Assembly: GCA_030278955.1 (NCBI GenBank)
Contig: JAOANR010000002.1
Span: 6,871,982 to 6,935,981, forward strand
Origin: Hygrophila difformis
Lineage: Eukaryota > Streptophyta > Magnoliopsida > Lamiales > Acanthaceae
Direction: 5' to 3'
Length of the DNA: 64,000 bases
This document shows, piece after piece, positions 12,588 to 22,695 of this stretch; the stretch's first letter is position 1; each line of letters starts with the position of its first letter. The notes beneath the pieces were generated by a model. That model had not been told where the DNA came from, did not search any database, and saw nothing but the letters and a program-made list of their open reading frames with translations. Position numbers and translations under genes: made by a program.

Positions 12588-12657
12588 TAGGGATGGGAAA
12601 AGCCCATACCCAATGGTGAAAGCCGAAAACCGAATTTTCGGTATGGTTTTGGGGGAG
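12588..12657. mobile_element. hAT-like element, left piece
   Basis: Begins near TAGGGATGGGAAAAGCCC, resembling the plant hAT terminal motif TAGGGATGNCAATGGGCC. It is cut at 12657/12658 by the Athila insertion and continues at 30701. No transposase is present in either piece. The 8-bp target duplication is degenerate at best (CTTTAGAG at 12571 versus CTTTAAAT at 31347), so the superfamily call is tentative. Confidence 0.4.
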
Positions 12658-12662
12658 TGCTA

Positions 12663-14822
12663 TGATGGGTAATTTTCACTACTCATATTTTACCACAAGC
12701 GGATGGTTGTCATCAAGTAATAAAAACCGGTGAATACCCGGTCGAATCCACAGGGAATTTCAGAATATTATTTCATTCCGGAGAAATTTTAATTGTTCTT
12801 AAGTTCATTAATTATATATATTATATTTTGAAAAGAGTTTGTTTAATTCTAATGGTAATTTAATTAAAAATAGTGACATTAAATTTAAAATAAAGCAAAT
12901 TAAAATTATATTTAATAAGGATATAAATGGGAGATGCTTGTAATATTTTAAATATTGCCATCTTTATATAAAGTAGAAATTGCATATTGATTTAGCATTT
13001 TCCAATGTCTAAAAAGATCAATTTCTTAAAATTAATTATTTTATAAAGATTAAAAATATTATAATCTGCTAATAATCAAATTATGCTTAAACAGATTTCA
13101 TGGAAGTTGGTTAAATTATCTAACATCCTGCAATCATTATTCTAGGCTTAAATTTGAGTCTTTCCCAAGCTTACAAATTTTCCTATAGCAATTAAAAGGC
13201 ACTTTTCATTTCCCAAATCATTGTGCACATGCCAAAATCCATTTATAATGTAATTTATTCCCAATTCCGGTACTAAAATATTAATTCTACTTTTTATCTC
13301 CCGATTTAGCAAAGCAGAAATCACAGAATTGAATTCTAACATTTAATTATGCAGGACAGTGTAAATAATTTAACAATTATGGTAAAATAATAGCAAAACA
13401 TGGTAAACTGGATTTAATTAATAATATTAAAATGCAGACAAATTAGAATTAATGCCAGATTACTAAAAATAGGGAATTAAGATTGATCGATCATTTCAGG
13501 CTTTAGCAGATTAATAATTTTGATAGCAGATTTAAAATTACAGATTCTAGTCTAATCGATTAAAAGCAAATTACACCAAAACATAAAATTTCACTTCTAT
13601 ACTTCAGGCAGAATGGCGCTTAAATCTAATTAGGCAGATTTTATAATGCTAACAGATTAATCGTTCAATCCAGAGTCAGCAGATAAAATAGCAGATTCAA
13701 GATTTCTATCCAAACCTAATCATCGATCAAACTCTGGCATACAATACATGATTTTAATCCACATTCTAATAATTCAAACAGATTAATCCAGATTACAGAA
13801 TTAAACATCGACATATTATATTACTTCCATAAAAGATGAATTCGTACTTCAAAGTGATTCTGAACTCCCGTTCTAGAACACTTCTAACACGAACAATACA
13901 GAAATCCGTCTACAAATGAAGAACATGATAGCAGATTACATTTAGAGGCAAATTTAATTCATTACAAAGCAAGAAAAAGAAAGGCAACACCTATGATAAG
14001 AAGAACTCGATCAGAACAGCATTCTGGCCAATTCCTCCGGCTTGATTTTGTGTTTCCGGCCTTCTTCTCCCATTTTCCAGATGTTTTCAGAGTGTTTCTG
14101 TCGATGAATGGTAAGTCTTGTCTGAAGAAATGAAGAAAAACGGACCTTAAAACCGTGTTCGGGAGGTTAGAAAACTGCTCAACCGCGACTGTGGCGCAAA
14201 AAGTGGCGCTCGGAAGAGGTTTTCGGCGCCACCAAGGAGCTGCGGCGCATACGGAGATTTTCCGAATTTTCAAAAATAGCGCAAAAAATGGCGCAGAAGG
14301 GCACTTTTATGCGCCGCCAAGGAGGTGCGGTGCATTCTGACAATTTCCCAAATTTCATCCTGCGGCGCATTTTGTGGCGCTCCGAAGCAGTTTTAGGCGC
14401 CACCAAGCTGTTGTGGCGCATCCTGAAGCTTTTTCCATCCGAAATTTTCCCAAGTGTTGAGGTGGCGCATAAATTGGCGCTGAAGAGCATTTTTATGCGC
14501 CGCCATGCCTATGTGGCGCATTCTGGAGCCTTCCAGTGTTGAAAATTCCGAATTTTGCATCCTTTGACCTCCGAACATCTTCTTTCTTCCTTTTAATGCC
14601 TGAAACATCATTGCAATGTATTAGAATTGCCAAAGTCTTATTAAAAAGCATAAAACAAGGTAAATTGGGCTTGGATAAGCTCAATTTAACCGGTCTTATT
14701 AATATTTACACATTACATGAAATATACACTAAAAAGCAGTAAAATAGGGTCTCATGCATGCAATTTAGGTTCATTTTATCATAATTTAAGCTTATTTAAA
14801 TGTGGTTTCACAGGGTGCATCA
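12663..14822 (-). repeat. Athila 3' LTR (canonical copy)
   Basis: It starts TGATGGGTAATTTTC and ends GGTGCATCA. The first 280 bases include a stretch typical of this lineage near the U5 end (ACCGGTGAATACCCGGTCGA at about 12728-12747). From 12922 onward it is nearly identical to the other LTR. It holds a four-module TGGCGC array at 14181-14525. The short antisense frames inside it (e.g. 13148-13342) recur in the other LTR because the LTRs are copies, and are not genes. Confidence 0.9.
14181..14525 (-). repeat. TGGCGC module array in the 3' LTR
   Basis: Four modules of roughly 65-75 bases, spaced about 95 apart. In each, GTGGCGC can pair with GCGCCAC about 16 bases later, and that GCGCCAC can pair instead with a following GTGGCGC about 9 bases on. 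That gives two alternative hairpins per module. Confidence 0.75.
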
Positions 14823-14840
14823 ACATCCTCACACTTAAAT
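14823..14840 (-). other. Athila polypurine-tract region
   Basis: Minus-strand sequence just upstream of the 3' LTR reads TTAAGTGTGAGGATGTTG, purine-rich as expected of the plus-strand primer. The 15-mer CATCCTCACACTTAA (plus strand, 14824-14838) occurs again exactly at 20761-20775, far inside the element. Confidence 0.55.
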
Positions 14841-16262
14841 ATTGCTCGTCCCTTGAGCAATGAGATCAATTAGCACATCAACTTGCCAATCAAGATAATA
14901 AAGATAAAGTCTCTATAGTTCTGCCAAATCATAGATTTCAACAACAAAATGAGATAAGAGGGTTCAAAGTTTAATGTACTAGAACTAGGCAAATTGATAT
15001 GCATCAGCTATTAGAACCAGATATCCAAAGCACTTACAATACAGAAAACAGATTAATCATACATAGCACTTAATATGAGAAAGTGAATAATGTAAATATG
15101 CTTTTCTATTCCAGTCTTTAAATATGCTCAATCTATGGCTAGGTTTCACTATATTCTAGACACTTTGGCTGAGTTGTAGACGGTTGAATTCCAAAAGCTA
15201 CTCGTGTCACCGAATATGTGCCAGTTATCCAGTCAAGAGCTTATGAATTTTTATTTGATCACCCTCTTTTTCTTTTTTTTTTTAATCTTGCATTCTTTAA
15301 TTTTTCTTTTCTTTTTCTTTTTGCAAGATAATTTTTTGTTTTTGTTTTTGTTTTTTTCTTTACAGGGTTCTCACTCTGACTTTATTTTAATTAAGCATTT
15401 AAAAAGACTTGGAACGAGCATATTTATTTATAAATAATGATAACTCTCCACATTTTAAATAACTAGTCTAATTAATCAAATAGTTTTCTGCAAGGCAAAT
15501 AGAATTGTCATCAATAGCCCAAACAACTTGCATGACAATTTGACAAAGTCTAGAACTTTAAACTAAGAAACCTAACACTCATTAAATTATAAAATCCGAT
15601 TAGAGCAGAACATTTAGACTTATTTGGATTTTCTCCAGATTGGCAATGATGTGATAATATCTAAATAATAGCACCACTGGGAAAACACAATTTAAATTCA
15701 AAATAACTAGTCATGCATGTACCATTTTATTTAAAGCATAATAAACAGTAAAATAAACTAAAATTAAATCAACTCAAGCTCTTACCATATTCTTCATGCA
15801 AATTGATAACATATAACATGAAAAGATCACACCTGGAATATGTAGATCCTAGAAATTCTTTCACCGTATTGGATGTCCCCTTTGTCTTGCTTCTCATGGC
15901 ATATCCTGCTTCTTTATATATTTATATGGTATTTGCTCATACAAAAGATAATTGTTAGAACACATGGTAATTTATAGATTCAAACAATTAAAATTCTATC
16001 CATTATTTATTTAATTCAGATTTTTACTACTTTAATTTATAAATTTCAGAATTTTGATTTTTAATAATTATTTTCATCCATTAAATAAACAAGGACAGAT
16101 TTAATTAAAATATTAAATTTCATAAATTTACCAAAAGCAAAAATACCACAAATTCTAGCAACTATTACATAAAGGTGCTAATTAAATAAGCAAAATAGTA
16201 CCAAAATAATTCTAACTATTACAAATTAAACCGAAAAGGGAGCAATCCTATCTAGTCAAAAT
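14841..16262. other. Athila 3' untranslated region, no gene
   Basis: AT-rich stretch between the last accessory ORF and the 3' LTR. It holds a long pyrimidine tract on the plus strand (about 15258-15362), purine-rich in the element's sense. The part at about 15430-15760 is the relative of the inverted patch in the 5' LTR. I see no credible ORF. Confidence 0.6.
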
Positions 16263-17717
16263 CTAGATTTCTAAAGATCCATCCGAATCACCTACTTCAT
16301 CTTCCCTAGGAACATCACCATTCCCTGTAGAGCTCGAACTAGTAGTAGGAGGAATATATCGATCACCTAGACTTTCAGACATGAAGAATTCAAGTCTACT
16401 GGAAAGTTGTGCAATTTGTGCTCGTGTACTATCCTCCTTCCTCTTCATCTCCTCTCTAAGCTGATGAATCTCATAGGTCATCCTATTTATCGCAATCTCT
16501 GCAGGCTCTACCTTAGTACCAGATGTACTAGGTCTATCAGGATGACAAGTGGGTGTCCCACGGGATGTAGTAGGGTAACCAAGCTCTGCACACTTTACTC
16601 CAGGCTTATTATAGAAATTCTTGAAAGAGATAGGAGGCTTTGGCTTCACATCATGAGCATAGGCCGTCATATTCACTCCAGCTCTCTCACAAAGTGTCCA
16701 GATCAGTGCAGGAAATCCCAGCACAGTCCGTGCAGTGTCAGACGCCATTTTATCCAGCTCATATGCTATCATATCTCCAATATCAATAGGCAACCCGTTC
16801 TTCACACAATACACAAAATAAAGCTCCTCTGCATTCGGTTGTAAAGTGTGCGAAGTAGGAAACACCTTATGCTTGTAGAGCAGGTAGATCTGATAAAGCG
16901 GTGCAGCCATTAAAGTGGCAACAACATTCTCCCTCTTCTCCCCTATGTAGGCAACCTTCTTTTGAGTTTCGAACATCTCTTTCAGGATTCTTTTCTCCAA
17001 TTCTGGTCCTCCTTCCTCTTCATGAATAGGGTCATGAAAGTGCTTCTTCTTCGTAGCTGGGCAAGAGACATCCACAGTACCATAAAGTTCATTGATTACT
17101 GCGGGACCATATGGCACAGGCAACCCCCTAATCCACGAAGTATAATGATCATACTGAGCATTACATAGGAATTGTCTAGTAAGCTCCCAAGAATAAACTC
17201 CTTCCGGATGCGCAGCAAATTTCATCCATCCTTGACTCATGAGAGCATCATGAACCGAAAATCGCTCCATGTCAGCTTCAGTGAACCCTTTGTCCGGAAT
17301 AATCCATCTTTCCACCATCTTCTGATAATAAGAATATGCAGTTTGATTGATGAAAATAGCCGGATTAAAAGTATCTCCTGTTAATTCTTCCAGAGGGGTA
17401 GTATCATTCTTTCTATTGTGACTCTTTCTCTTGGTTTTAGAATCACGAGGAACTTCCGGTGAGATTTCCTCCGGGGATTCAGCGACATCTTCTTGCTGTG
17501 GATCATCCTCCGTCGGTTGAGCAGAATTGAAAGAAGTATCGTAACCATTATATGAATCGGGAGCTACCAGATTGTTCACAAATATGTCTTCAGTACCCAC
17601 AACAGCCGGCTCCGGAATGGGTTCTCTAATTTCTGGTGTCTGTGATGGGGCAGGCTCTGTGGCTTTCAATTTCTTTCCACCATTGTTTCTTGGGTTATTC
17701 TTTCTCTTTGTTCTCAT
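16263..17717 (-). CDS. Athila accessory ORF-B, 'putative plant transposon protein' family, intact
   Basis: 484 codons, uninterrupted. The ATG at 17717 has a near-ideal plant context (GCCACCATGAG). Layout: a basic N-terminus with RTKRKNNPRNNGGKKLK that could act as a nuclear localisation signal; an acidic linker; and a conserved domain at about residues 115-370 with GFTEADMERFSVHDAL, SWELTRQFL, GPAVINELYG and FPALIWTLCERAGV. A Ser/Thr-rich spacer follows, then a predicted helical segment ending in RLEFFMSESLGDRYIPP, and an acidic tail. No signal peptide, membrane segment or catalytic motif is visible. The function is unknown; only the family resemblance is supported. Intact while gag-pol is broken, which may mean selection or only chance. 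Confidence 0.75.
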   Translation of the reverse strand: MRTKRKNNPRNNGGKKLKATEPAPSQTPEIREPIPEPAVVGTEDIFVNNLVAPDSYNGYDTSFNSAQPTEDDPQQEDVAESPEEISPEVPRDSKTKRKSHNRKNDTTPLEELTGDTFNPAIFINQTAYSYYQKMVERWIIPDKGFTEADMERFSVHDALMSQGWMKFAAHPEGVYSWELTRQFLCNAQYDHYTSWIRGLPVPYGPAVINELYGTVDVSCPATKKKHFHDPIHEEEGGPELEKRILKEMFETQKKVAYIGEKRENVVATLMAAPLYQIYLLYKHKVFPTSHTLQPNAEELYFVYCVKNGLPIDIGDMIAYELDKMASDTARTVLGFPALIWTLCERAGVNMTAYAHDVKPKPPISFKNFYNKPGVKCAELGYPTTSRGTPTCHPDRPSTSGTKVEPAEIAINRMTYEIHQLREEMKRKEDSTRAQIAQLSSRLEFFMSESLGDRYIPPTTSSSSTGNGDVPREDEVGDSDGSLEI

Positions 17718-17990
17718 GGTGGCAGAATTTAGGAAGAAAGGATTGAGATTGGAAAGCTAATTAAACTGGAAGAAGAGAAAAATTGACAGATTTGAGAATG
17801 AGAGTGATGACCGATCGGTCATGTCTCTTTTAAAGGTGGTGAAATCTTGATTTTGTTGAGATATGGCGGGATTGATTTTATCTAGATCCAAATATACACT
17901 AAACATATGATTTGGAGCTAGTATAATGCTGTTTAGGATCCCAAAAATCGATTAGATATGATTTGAATATTTTGGATTCGCGAATTTTTG
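17718..17990 (-). promoter_or_regulatory. Leader and candidate core promoter of accessory ORF-B
   Basis: Just upstream of the ATG (minus strand) there is a pyrimidine-rich leader (TTCTCTTCTTCCAG). Upstream of that is a 16-bp perfect palindrome ATGACCGATCGGTCAT (17807-17822), then a TATA-like CCTTTAAAAGAG at about plus-strand 17826-17838. The TGGCGC array begins just beyond. The order array, TATA, leader, ATG looks like a separate transcription unit. Inferred only. Confidence 0.4.
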
Positions 17991-17997
17991 AAAAATT

Positions 17998-18345
17998 CAC
18001 GTCGGTGGCGCAAAAAGTGGCGCTCCGAGGCCAATTTAGGCGCCGCACAGCACATATGGCGCATTTTGAAAATAATATAAATTTAAAAATAAGCCATGGC
18101 GCAAAAAGTGGCGCTGAAAGGGGGTTTTATGCGCCACAAAGAAGGTGTGGCGCATCCTGAAGCAAACTTGGAGAAATTCTAATTTTGTGGCGCCAAAAGT
18201 GGCGCAGGAAGGCAGATTTAGGCGCCACCAAGCACGTGTGGCGCATTTTGGAAAAACTTAGAAAAATTTCTAAGTTTTCTGGCGCATAAAGTGGCGCTTC
18301 AGGGCATTTTTAGGCGCCACAATGCCTATGTGGCGCATTCTGTGC
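17998..18345 (-). repeat. TGGCGC module array upstream of accessory ORF-B
   Basis: Four modules, each with GGCGCA, TGGCGC, then GCGCCAC, then TGTGGCGCAT. Each follows the same order as modules 1-4 of the LTR array. Module 4 here and in the LTR share GCCTATGTGGCGCATTCTG and GGCGCATAAA. The array is therefore most simply a copy of part of an LTR. A separate 12-bp perfect inverted repeat (AAAACTTAGAAA, 18253-18278) sits between modules 3 and 4. Confidence 0.7.
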
Positions 18346-18779
18346 CAATTCGAGCAGAATGTGTTTTTCCTGAGTTCTTCCCCATGATGTCCAAAATCTC
18401 CAAATCACTCAACAATACCAATTTCACTCCATTTACACCTCAATCTAGTTCAAATAAACTTCATTGATCTTTTTACCAGTTCAAAACAACTCAATTTAGC
18501 ATGATATTGGTAAGAGCTACTTTATTGAATTTAAAAGCAACTAAAAACCTTATAATCTAGATAAACACTATCTAATACTCCATAAAATCAAAAAGGGCAT
18601 GAATAATAGAAATAATATGTCTAAGATAGCAAAATAATAATAGAAAATAGAGTTAGGACAACTACAACCCAAAAGAAAATAACTAAAATGTAGCAAAATA
18701 GCAATAGAGTCAAATACATAGGCCTATCAATACATGTCATCTATAACGATCACAAGCCTATCTATCGCTCATCTCTCGC
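18346..18779. other. Spacer between the two accessory ORFs, no gene
   Basis: AT-rich, with no ORF worth calling. It would serve as the 3' untranslated region of the upstream accessory gene. Confidence 0.5.
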
Positions 18780-20700
18780 TCAGTCAGAGTCCTCAGAATC
18801 ATCATCATCATTGTCCCCCACTTCTTCAGATCCATCCCCAGCATCAGCATCCGCAGCATCATCACTTCCCTCATCGCTACCATCTCCAGAACCGACATAG
18901 TCCTCATCATCATCGTCCTCAGAAGGTGTCTGAGGAGCGACATATCGCTGTCCTAGGCTCTGGGACATAAAATACTCCAGTCGGGCTGCATGATAAGCCT
19001 GAGCTCGAGCATTCTTTGCAATCTGATCGCTCAAAAAGTTTTGCCTCTGAGCTACCAACCTCATCCGCTCATCCATAGTGTTCATCCAATTTTGCTGGTT
19101 GGTCATCATCGTCTGCTGATCAATCCTCAATGCCCTAGCCCAATCAGGCTCTCCCTGATATTGCTGATGTGACTGCTGTGACTGCTGTGGCTGAGCTCTA
19201 CCACGTCCCCTACCTCTGCCTCTACCACCTCGTGTACCCCGGGTGGACTGCGAAGGAGCCTCAGAATGCTCCTGGCTAGCCTGTGAAGGAGCAGGTGGTG
19301 GTGACTGCCTGGGCAACTCCCTCGGAAGTATCATAGGCTTGCACCTTATGCCAGGCAGCTTGAAATTCCTCTTCCCAAATGGAATAGAGGGCCTCATCCT
19401 CCAGTCTCTATCAAACTGCCCCATATCCACTCCTGCCTGTGCAAAAAGCTGCCATATCAAGCTGGGAAACATAAGAGCTGATCTCTTAGACACCCCGGTG
19501 TCTGTCTCAACTCAAGTGATATGAGCTCTCCCATGTTAACCGGGCTCCCCACCTTGATGCAGTATGGGACATACATATCCAAGGCAGTAGGTCTAGAGGT
19601 GTGAGTCGAAGGACTCAATCTAGATCTGTAGAACATGAGAAGCTGGTACATGGGTGCATCCATATCAGGCCCATGTAGCCTACTCATGTCATCATCATCA
19701 TATGTGAGGACATCCTCCTGACCCTCAAACATCGACATCAATACAAGCTTCTTGAACTCCTCCCTATCATCAGCTCTCATCACTGGCTCCCAAAAGTCTC
19801 TGCCGTGGGGCACATCCACTACTCCAAAAAATTGGTTGATGTGCTGAGGAGTGATGGGTACTCTAACCCCGAAAATCCAAGAATCCTCCTCCTCAGCGTT
19901 GGCTAGAAACAGCCTGGTCAACTCCCACGAATATGATCCGGCTGGATGTCTAACGAATCTCTCCCAACCTCTGGATCTAATAGCATCACGGAGTAGAGGG
20001 TGCTGCAAATCTCTATCTGAAAATCCCCTATCAGCAATAATCCTCTTCTTATGAAACCTCTTGTATAGCTCGTAGGCTCTGGCACTCCTAAACACAGTGG
20101 CATCAAATATGCCCGGGCTGACATAAAACAAATCGGGGACATAGGCTCTAGGATCTTGCCTTTTCGGTCCTCCCCTATCCTGCTGCTCCTCCTGCTCCTC
20201 CTGATCAACCTCCTCCTCATCTTCTCCTCCTCCTACAGCCTTAGGGACAGGCTCCTGTATGACTAGTGCTGCAGATCTCCCCCTCCTAGGTCGAGAGGAA
20301 GTGGAACTCGTGACAGGTGCCTTCCCCTGAGAGGCTCTAGATGGGGCCTGTGAATGATCGGACGCCTCAGGCTGAATAGGCTGATCAGGTTGGTCAGGCT
20401 GATTGACCTCCTGATGGTCATCAGCTGGTACTGTGGTCTAGAAGATGCACCACTCTTAGACTTGTTCCTCCTAAAATAGGAGAGAAGTCCCTTGGACTTG
20501 GAGGCACCTCCTGATCCCTGTGGATGATCCATCTGTACCAAATTTATAGTGCGGAGTCTGCGAGTTTCAAAAATATGCTCATCAGGAATAGGAGTAGGAA
20601 CGCTATCCGGTGACTGTGGATCATAAATCCCCATTCTCCCCTCGGGCATGGGTATATACCTATAACCCGATTTCTTAGGGAGGTTTGGAGGATTATACAT
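18780..20700 (-). pseudogene. Athila accessory ORF-A, 'putative plant transposon protein' family, two frameshifts
   Basis: ATG at 20700. The N-terminal part (20440-20700) shifts frame near 20435-20445. The next frame holds a Gln/Pro- and Glu-rich linker and then the conserved domain (19505-20131: GFSDRDLQHPLLRDAIRSRG, SWELTRLFL, ITPQHINQFFG). A second one-base shift near 19505 leads into FPSLIWQLFAQAGVDM, an RGG-type run (RGGRGRGRGRGRA), a glutamine-rich stretch, the terminal helix RLEYFMSQSLGQRYVAP and a very acidic tail. Domain order and the C-terminal signature match ORF-B, so the two are tandem duplicates that have diverged. The RGG box, a common RNA-binding feature, is missing from ORF-B. 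Confidence 0.7.
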
Positions 20701-20711
20701 TATTTCAGTAC

Positions 20712-21529
20712 CTGGTTGTACAAAAACTCTGGGTTAGTATCATATATATGCATTGCCTCCCATCCTCACACTTAAGTTTAAACCAAAGGTTTAACTTAAG
20801 TGTTAAGTACAAAGCAAACATATACATCAACCTAGAATGTGGGATTTCAATAACTCAATGACCAAGATGTTGCAGTTTAAAAATTATGAATCCTAAACTT
20901 TGTTTAAACATAACACCCATTTTATTTTAAAGTTTAGAATTCATGTTCAACATGTCTTTTTAATAAAAACTCCCTATTTTATTAAATTTTCAAATTTAAA
21001 AACTAAAACAACCTAAACTATCAAACTAATGCATTACAAATGGTTTAAATTAATATTTAAATCCATTCCAATGTATTAATGATAAATTAACCTATTTAAA
21101 TTAACTAAATTACACATAAGAGAGTTTTTATCAAAACATGGTTCAATTATCTCATATTATGAAAAACATGGAATTTTTGACAAGAAAATAACTTTATATT
21201 TTTAATATAACTAAAATGACATATTCTAGTAATGTTTCATCCATTTAATTAATCAAAAATGTCATTTTAATTAATTTAAACTAATTTTCAGATTTAAAAA
21301 TTCTCAAAAATTCCAACTTTTAATGTTAATCCAAAAATTTCACATTATGCATTCAAACCATGTTCAACAACACTTGCTCATGCTAAAAGTAGAATTTAGA
21401 CAATCAAAATCAAATTTTATCCCACATTCTACAAAAACCCAAAATTCAAGTAACAACACCAATACCAACATTAATGCGTTCCAAAGCACTAGAATATGAT
21501 AATAATTGAATTAGGATAGCCATTCTTAC
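20712..21529 (-). other. Possible 5'UTR intron of accessory ORF-A
   Basis: On the minus strand a strong donor AG|GTAAGAATG falls at plus-strand 21530/21529, and an acceptor TTTTGTACAACCAG|G falls at 20712/20711, eleven bases before the ATG at 20700. The 818 bases between are AT-rich and lack ORFs, as plant introns are. They contain the 15-mer shared with the polypurine-tract region (20761-20775). Prediction only. Confidence 0.35.
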
Positions 21530-21699
21530 CTAAATTGAAGGATTGGAACACTTTGAAGAGGAATCCCCAAATTTGAAGAACTAGGGTTGAAGAACCCTAA
21601 TTTGATTCAAACAAAACAAAATTTGGGTTTTGGAATGAGAATTTGAACAATGTAGATAAGAATTGATAGGAAGAAACAAGAATTGGAAGAATTTTTACC

Positions 21700-22192
21700 A
21701 AAGTGGCGCAAGTGTGTCGCTTGGAGGAAGAATTGGCGCTTGGGCAGTGATGAACAAGGATGAGGGATCGAGTAGAATGAGAGGAAAAGAGAGAATTTGG
21801 GGTTAAAAACCCTGTTTCAGACCCGGGTCAGGGTTCTGACCCGCGGGTCGATGCGCCACATTGGCGTTGGCAAGGCCATCTCGGCGCCGCACAGGCGATG
21901 CGGCGCCTGGCTTGATCAAAAATTTCTCTAAGTCCGGAAGTGGCGCAATAATTGGCGCTACAGAGTAGTTTTATGCGCCACACAGTATGTGTGGCGCATT
22001 ACCTGACTGCAACTTTTTCCAAGTTTAAAAGTGGCGCAATTTTTGGCGCTAGAGAGCAGTTTTAGGCGCCACACAGTATGTGTGGCGCATAAACTGACTC
22101 TAGATTTTTCAAAGGTTGAAATTGGCGCAAAAAGTGGCGCCTGAGCTTGATTTTGGGCGCCACCATGAAGGTGTGGCGCCTAAACTGAGCCT
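21700..22192 (-). repeat. TGGCGC module array upstream of accessory ORF-A
   Basis: Four full modules and one partial one (starts about 21703, 21851, 21949, 22032 and 22122). They have the same GGCGCA / TGGCGC / GCGCCAC / GTGGCGC pattern as the LTR but are more diverged. Toward the ORF a CCGGGTC...GACCCGCGGGTC segment and a TATA-like TTTTTAAC (about 21805-21812, minus strand) follow. The position relative to ORF-A matches the array before ORF-B. Confidence 0.6.
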
Positions 22193-22695
22193 GTGACACT
22201 CGAAATCCAGCTCAAATTCAACCAAAATGATAGTTCATTCAATCCCTAAGGTTAGCAAGTCAGATTTAGCATATATAGGCTCCTCAAATCCTTCCAGATC
22301 ATAATTCTCCTCAATTAAATCAACTAGTCCATATAGATCCTCCTCCTTAACTCATCACCGAGTCAAAATACACATGTCAAGATCAATCCTCCAAGCACAC
22401 ATGAATCCATCATTTCTCAACATTTTGCTACTTATTCCAATTCAAAAGCAATGTCCTACTCAATTTATTGAACATATGCAATCAACATAGCATGAAATTT
22501 AAACAGCATAATTAAAATAAAAACACAACTTAAATTAAACAAGAGCAATAAAGCAGATAAAAACACCTAAACAATCAAGTGCAAAATATTTTTGTCTTTT
22601 TCTGTCATTTTATACTTTTTATTGGTTTTTATAAATTTAATAAGTAAAAACTCAACATAATTAAACATGCAATGCAAATACTTCAATAAGCAGAT
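22193..22695. other. Spacer after Athila pol, no gene
   Basis: AT-rich with no coding signal. It lies between the end of integrase and the module array ahead of ORF-A. Confidence 0.5.

Noticed and set aside
13148..13342. 64-codon frame found again at 29035-29229
   Set aside because: The match arises because both lie in the Athila LTRs. There is no domain and the region is untranslated in the element.
14141..14611. Several short overlapping frames on both strands over the LTR module array
   Set aside because: The repeated TGGCGC units keep stops away in many frames; none has a start context or family signature.
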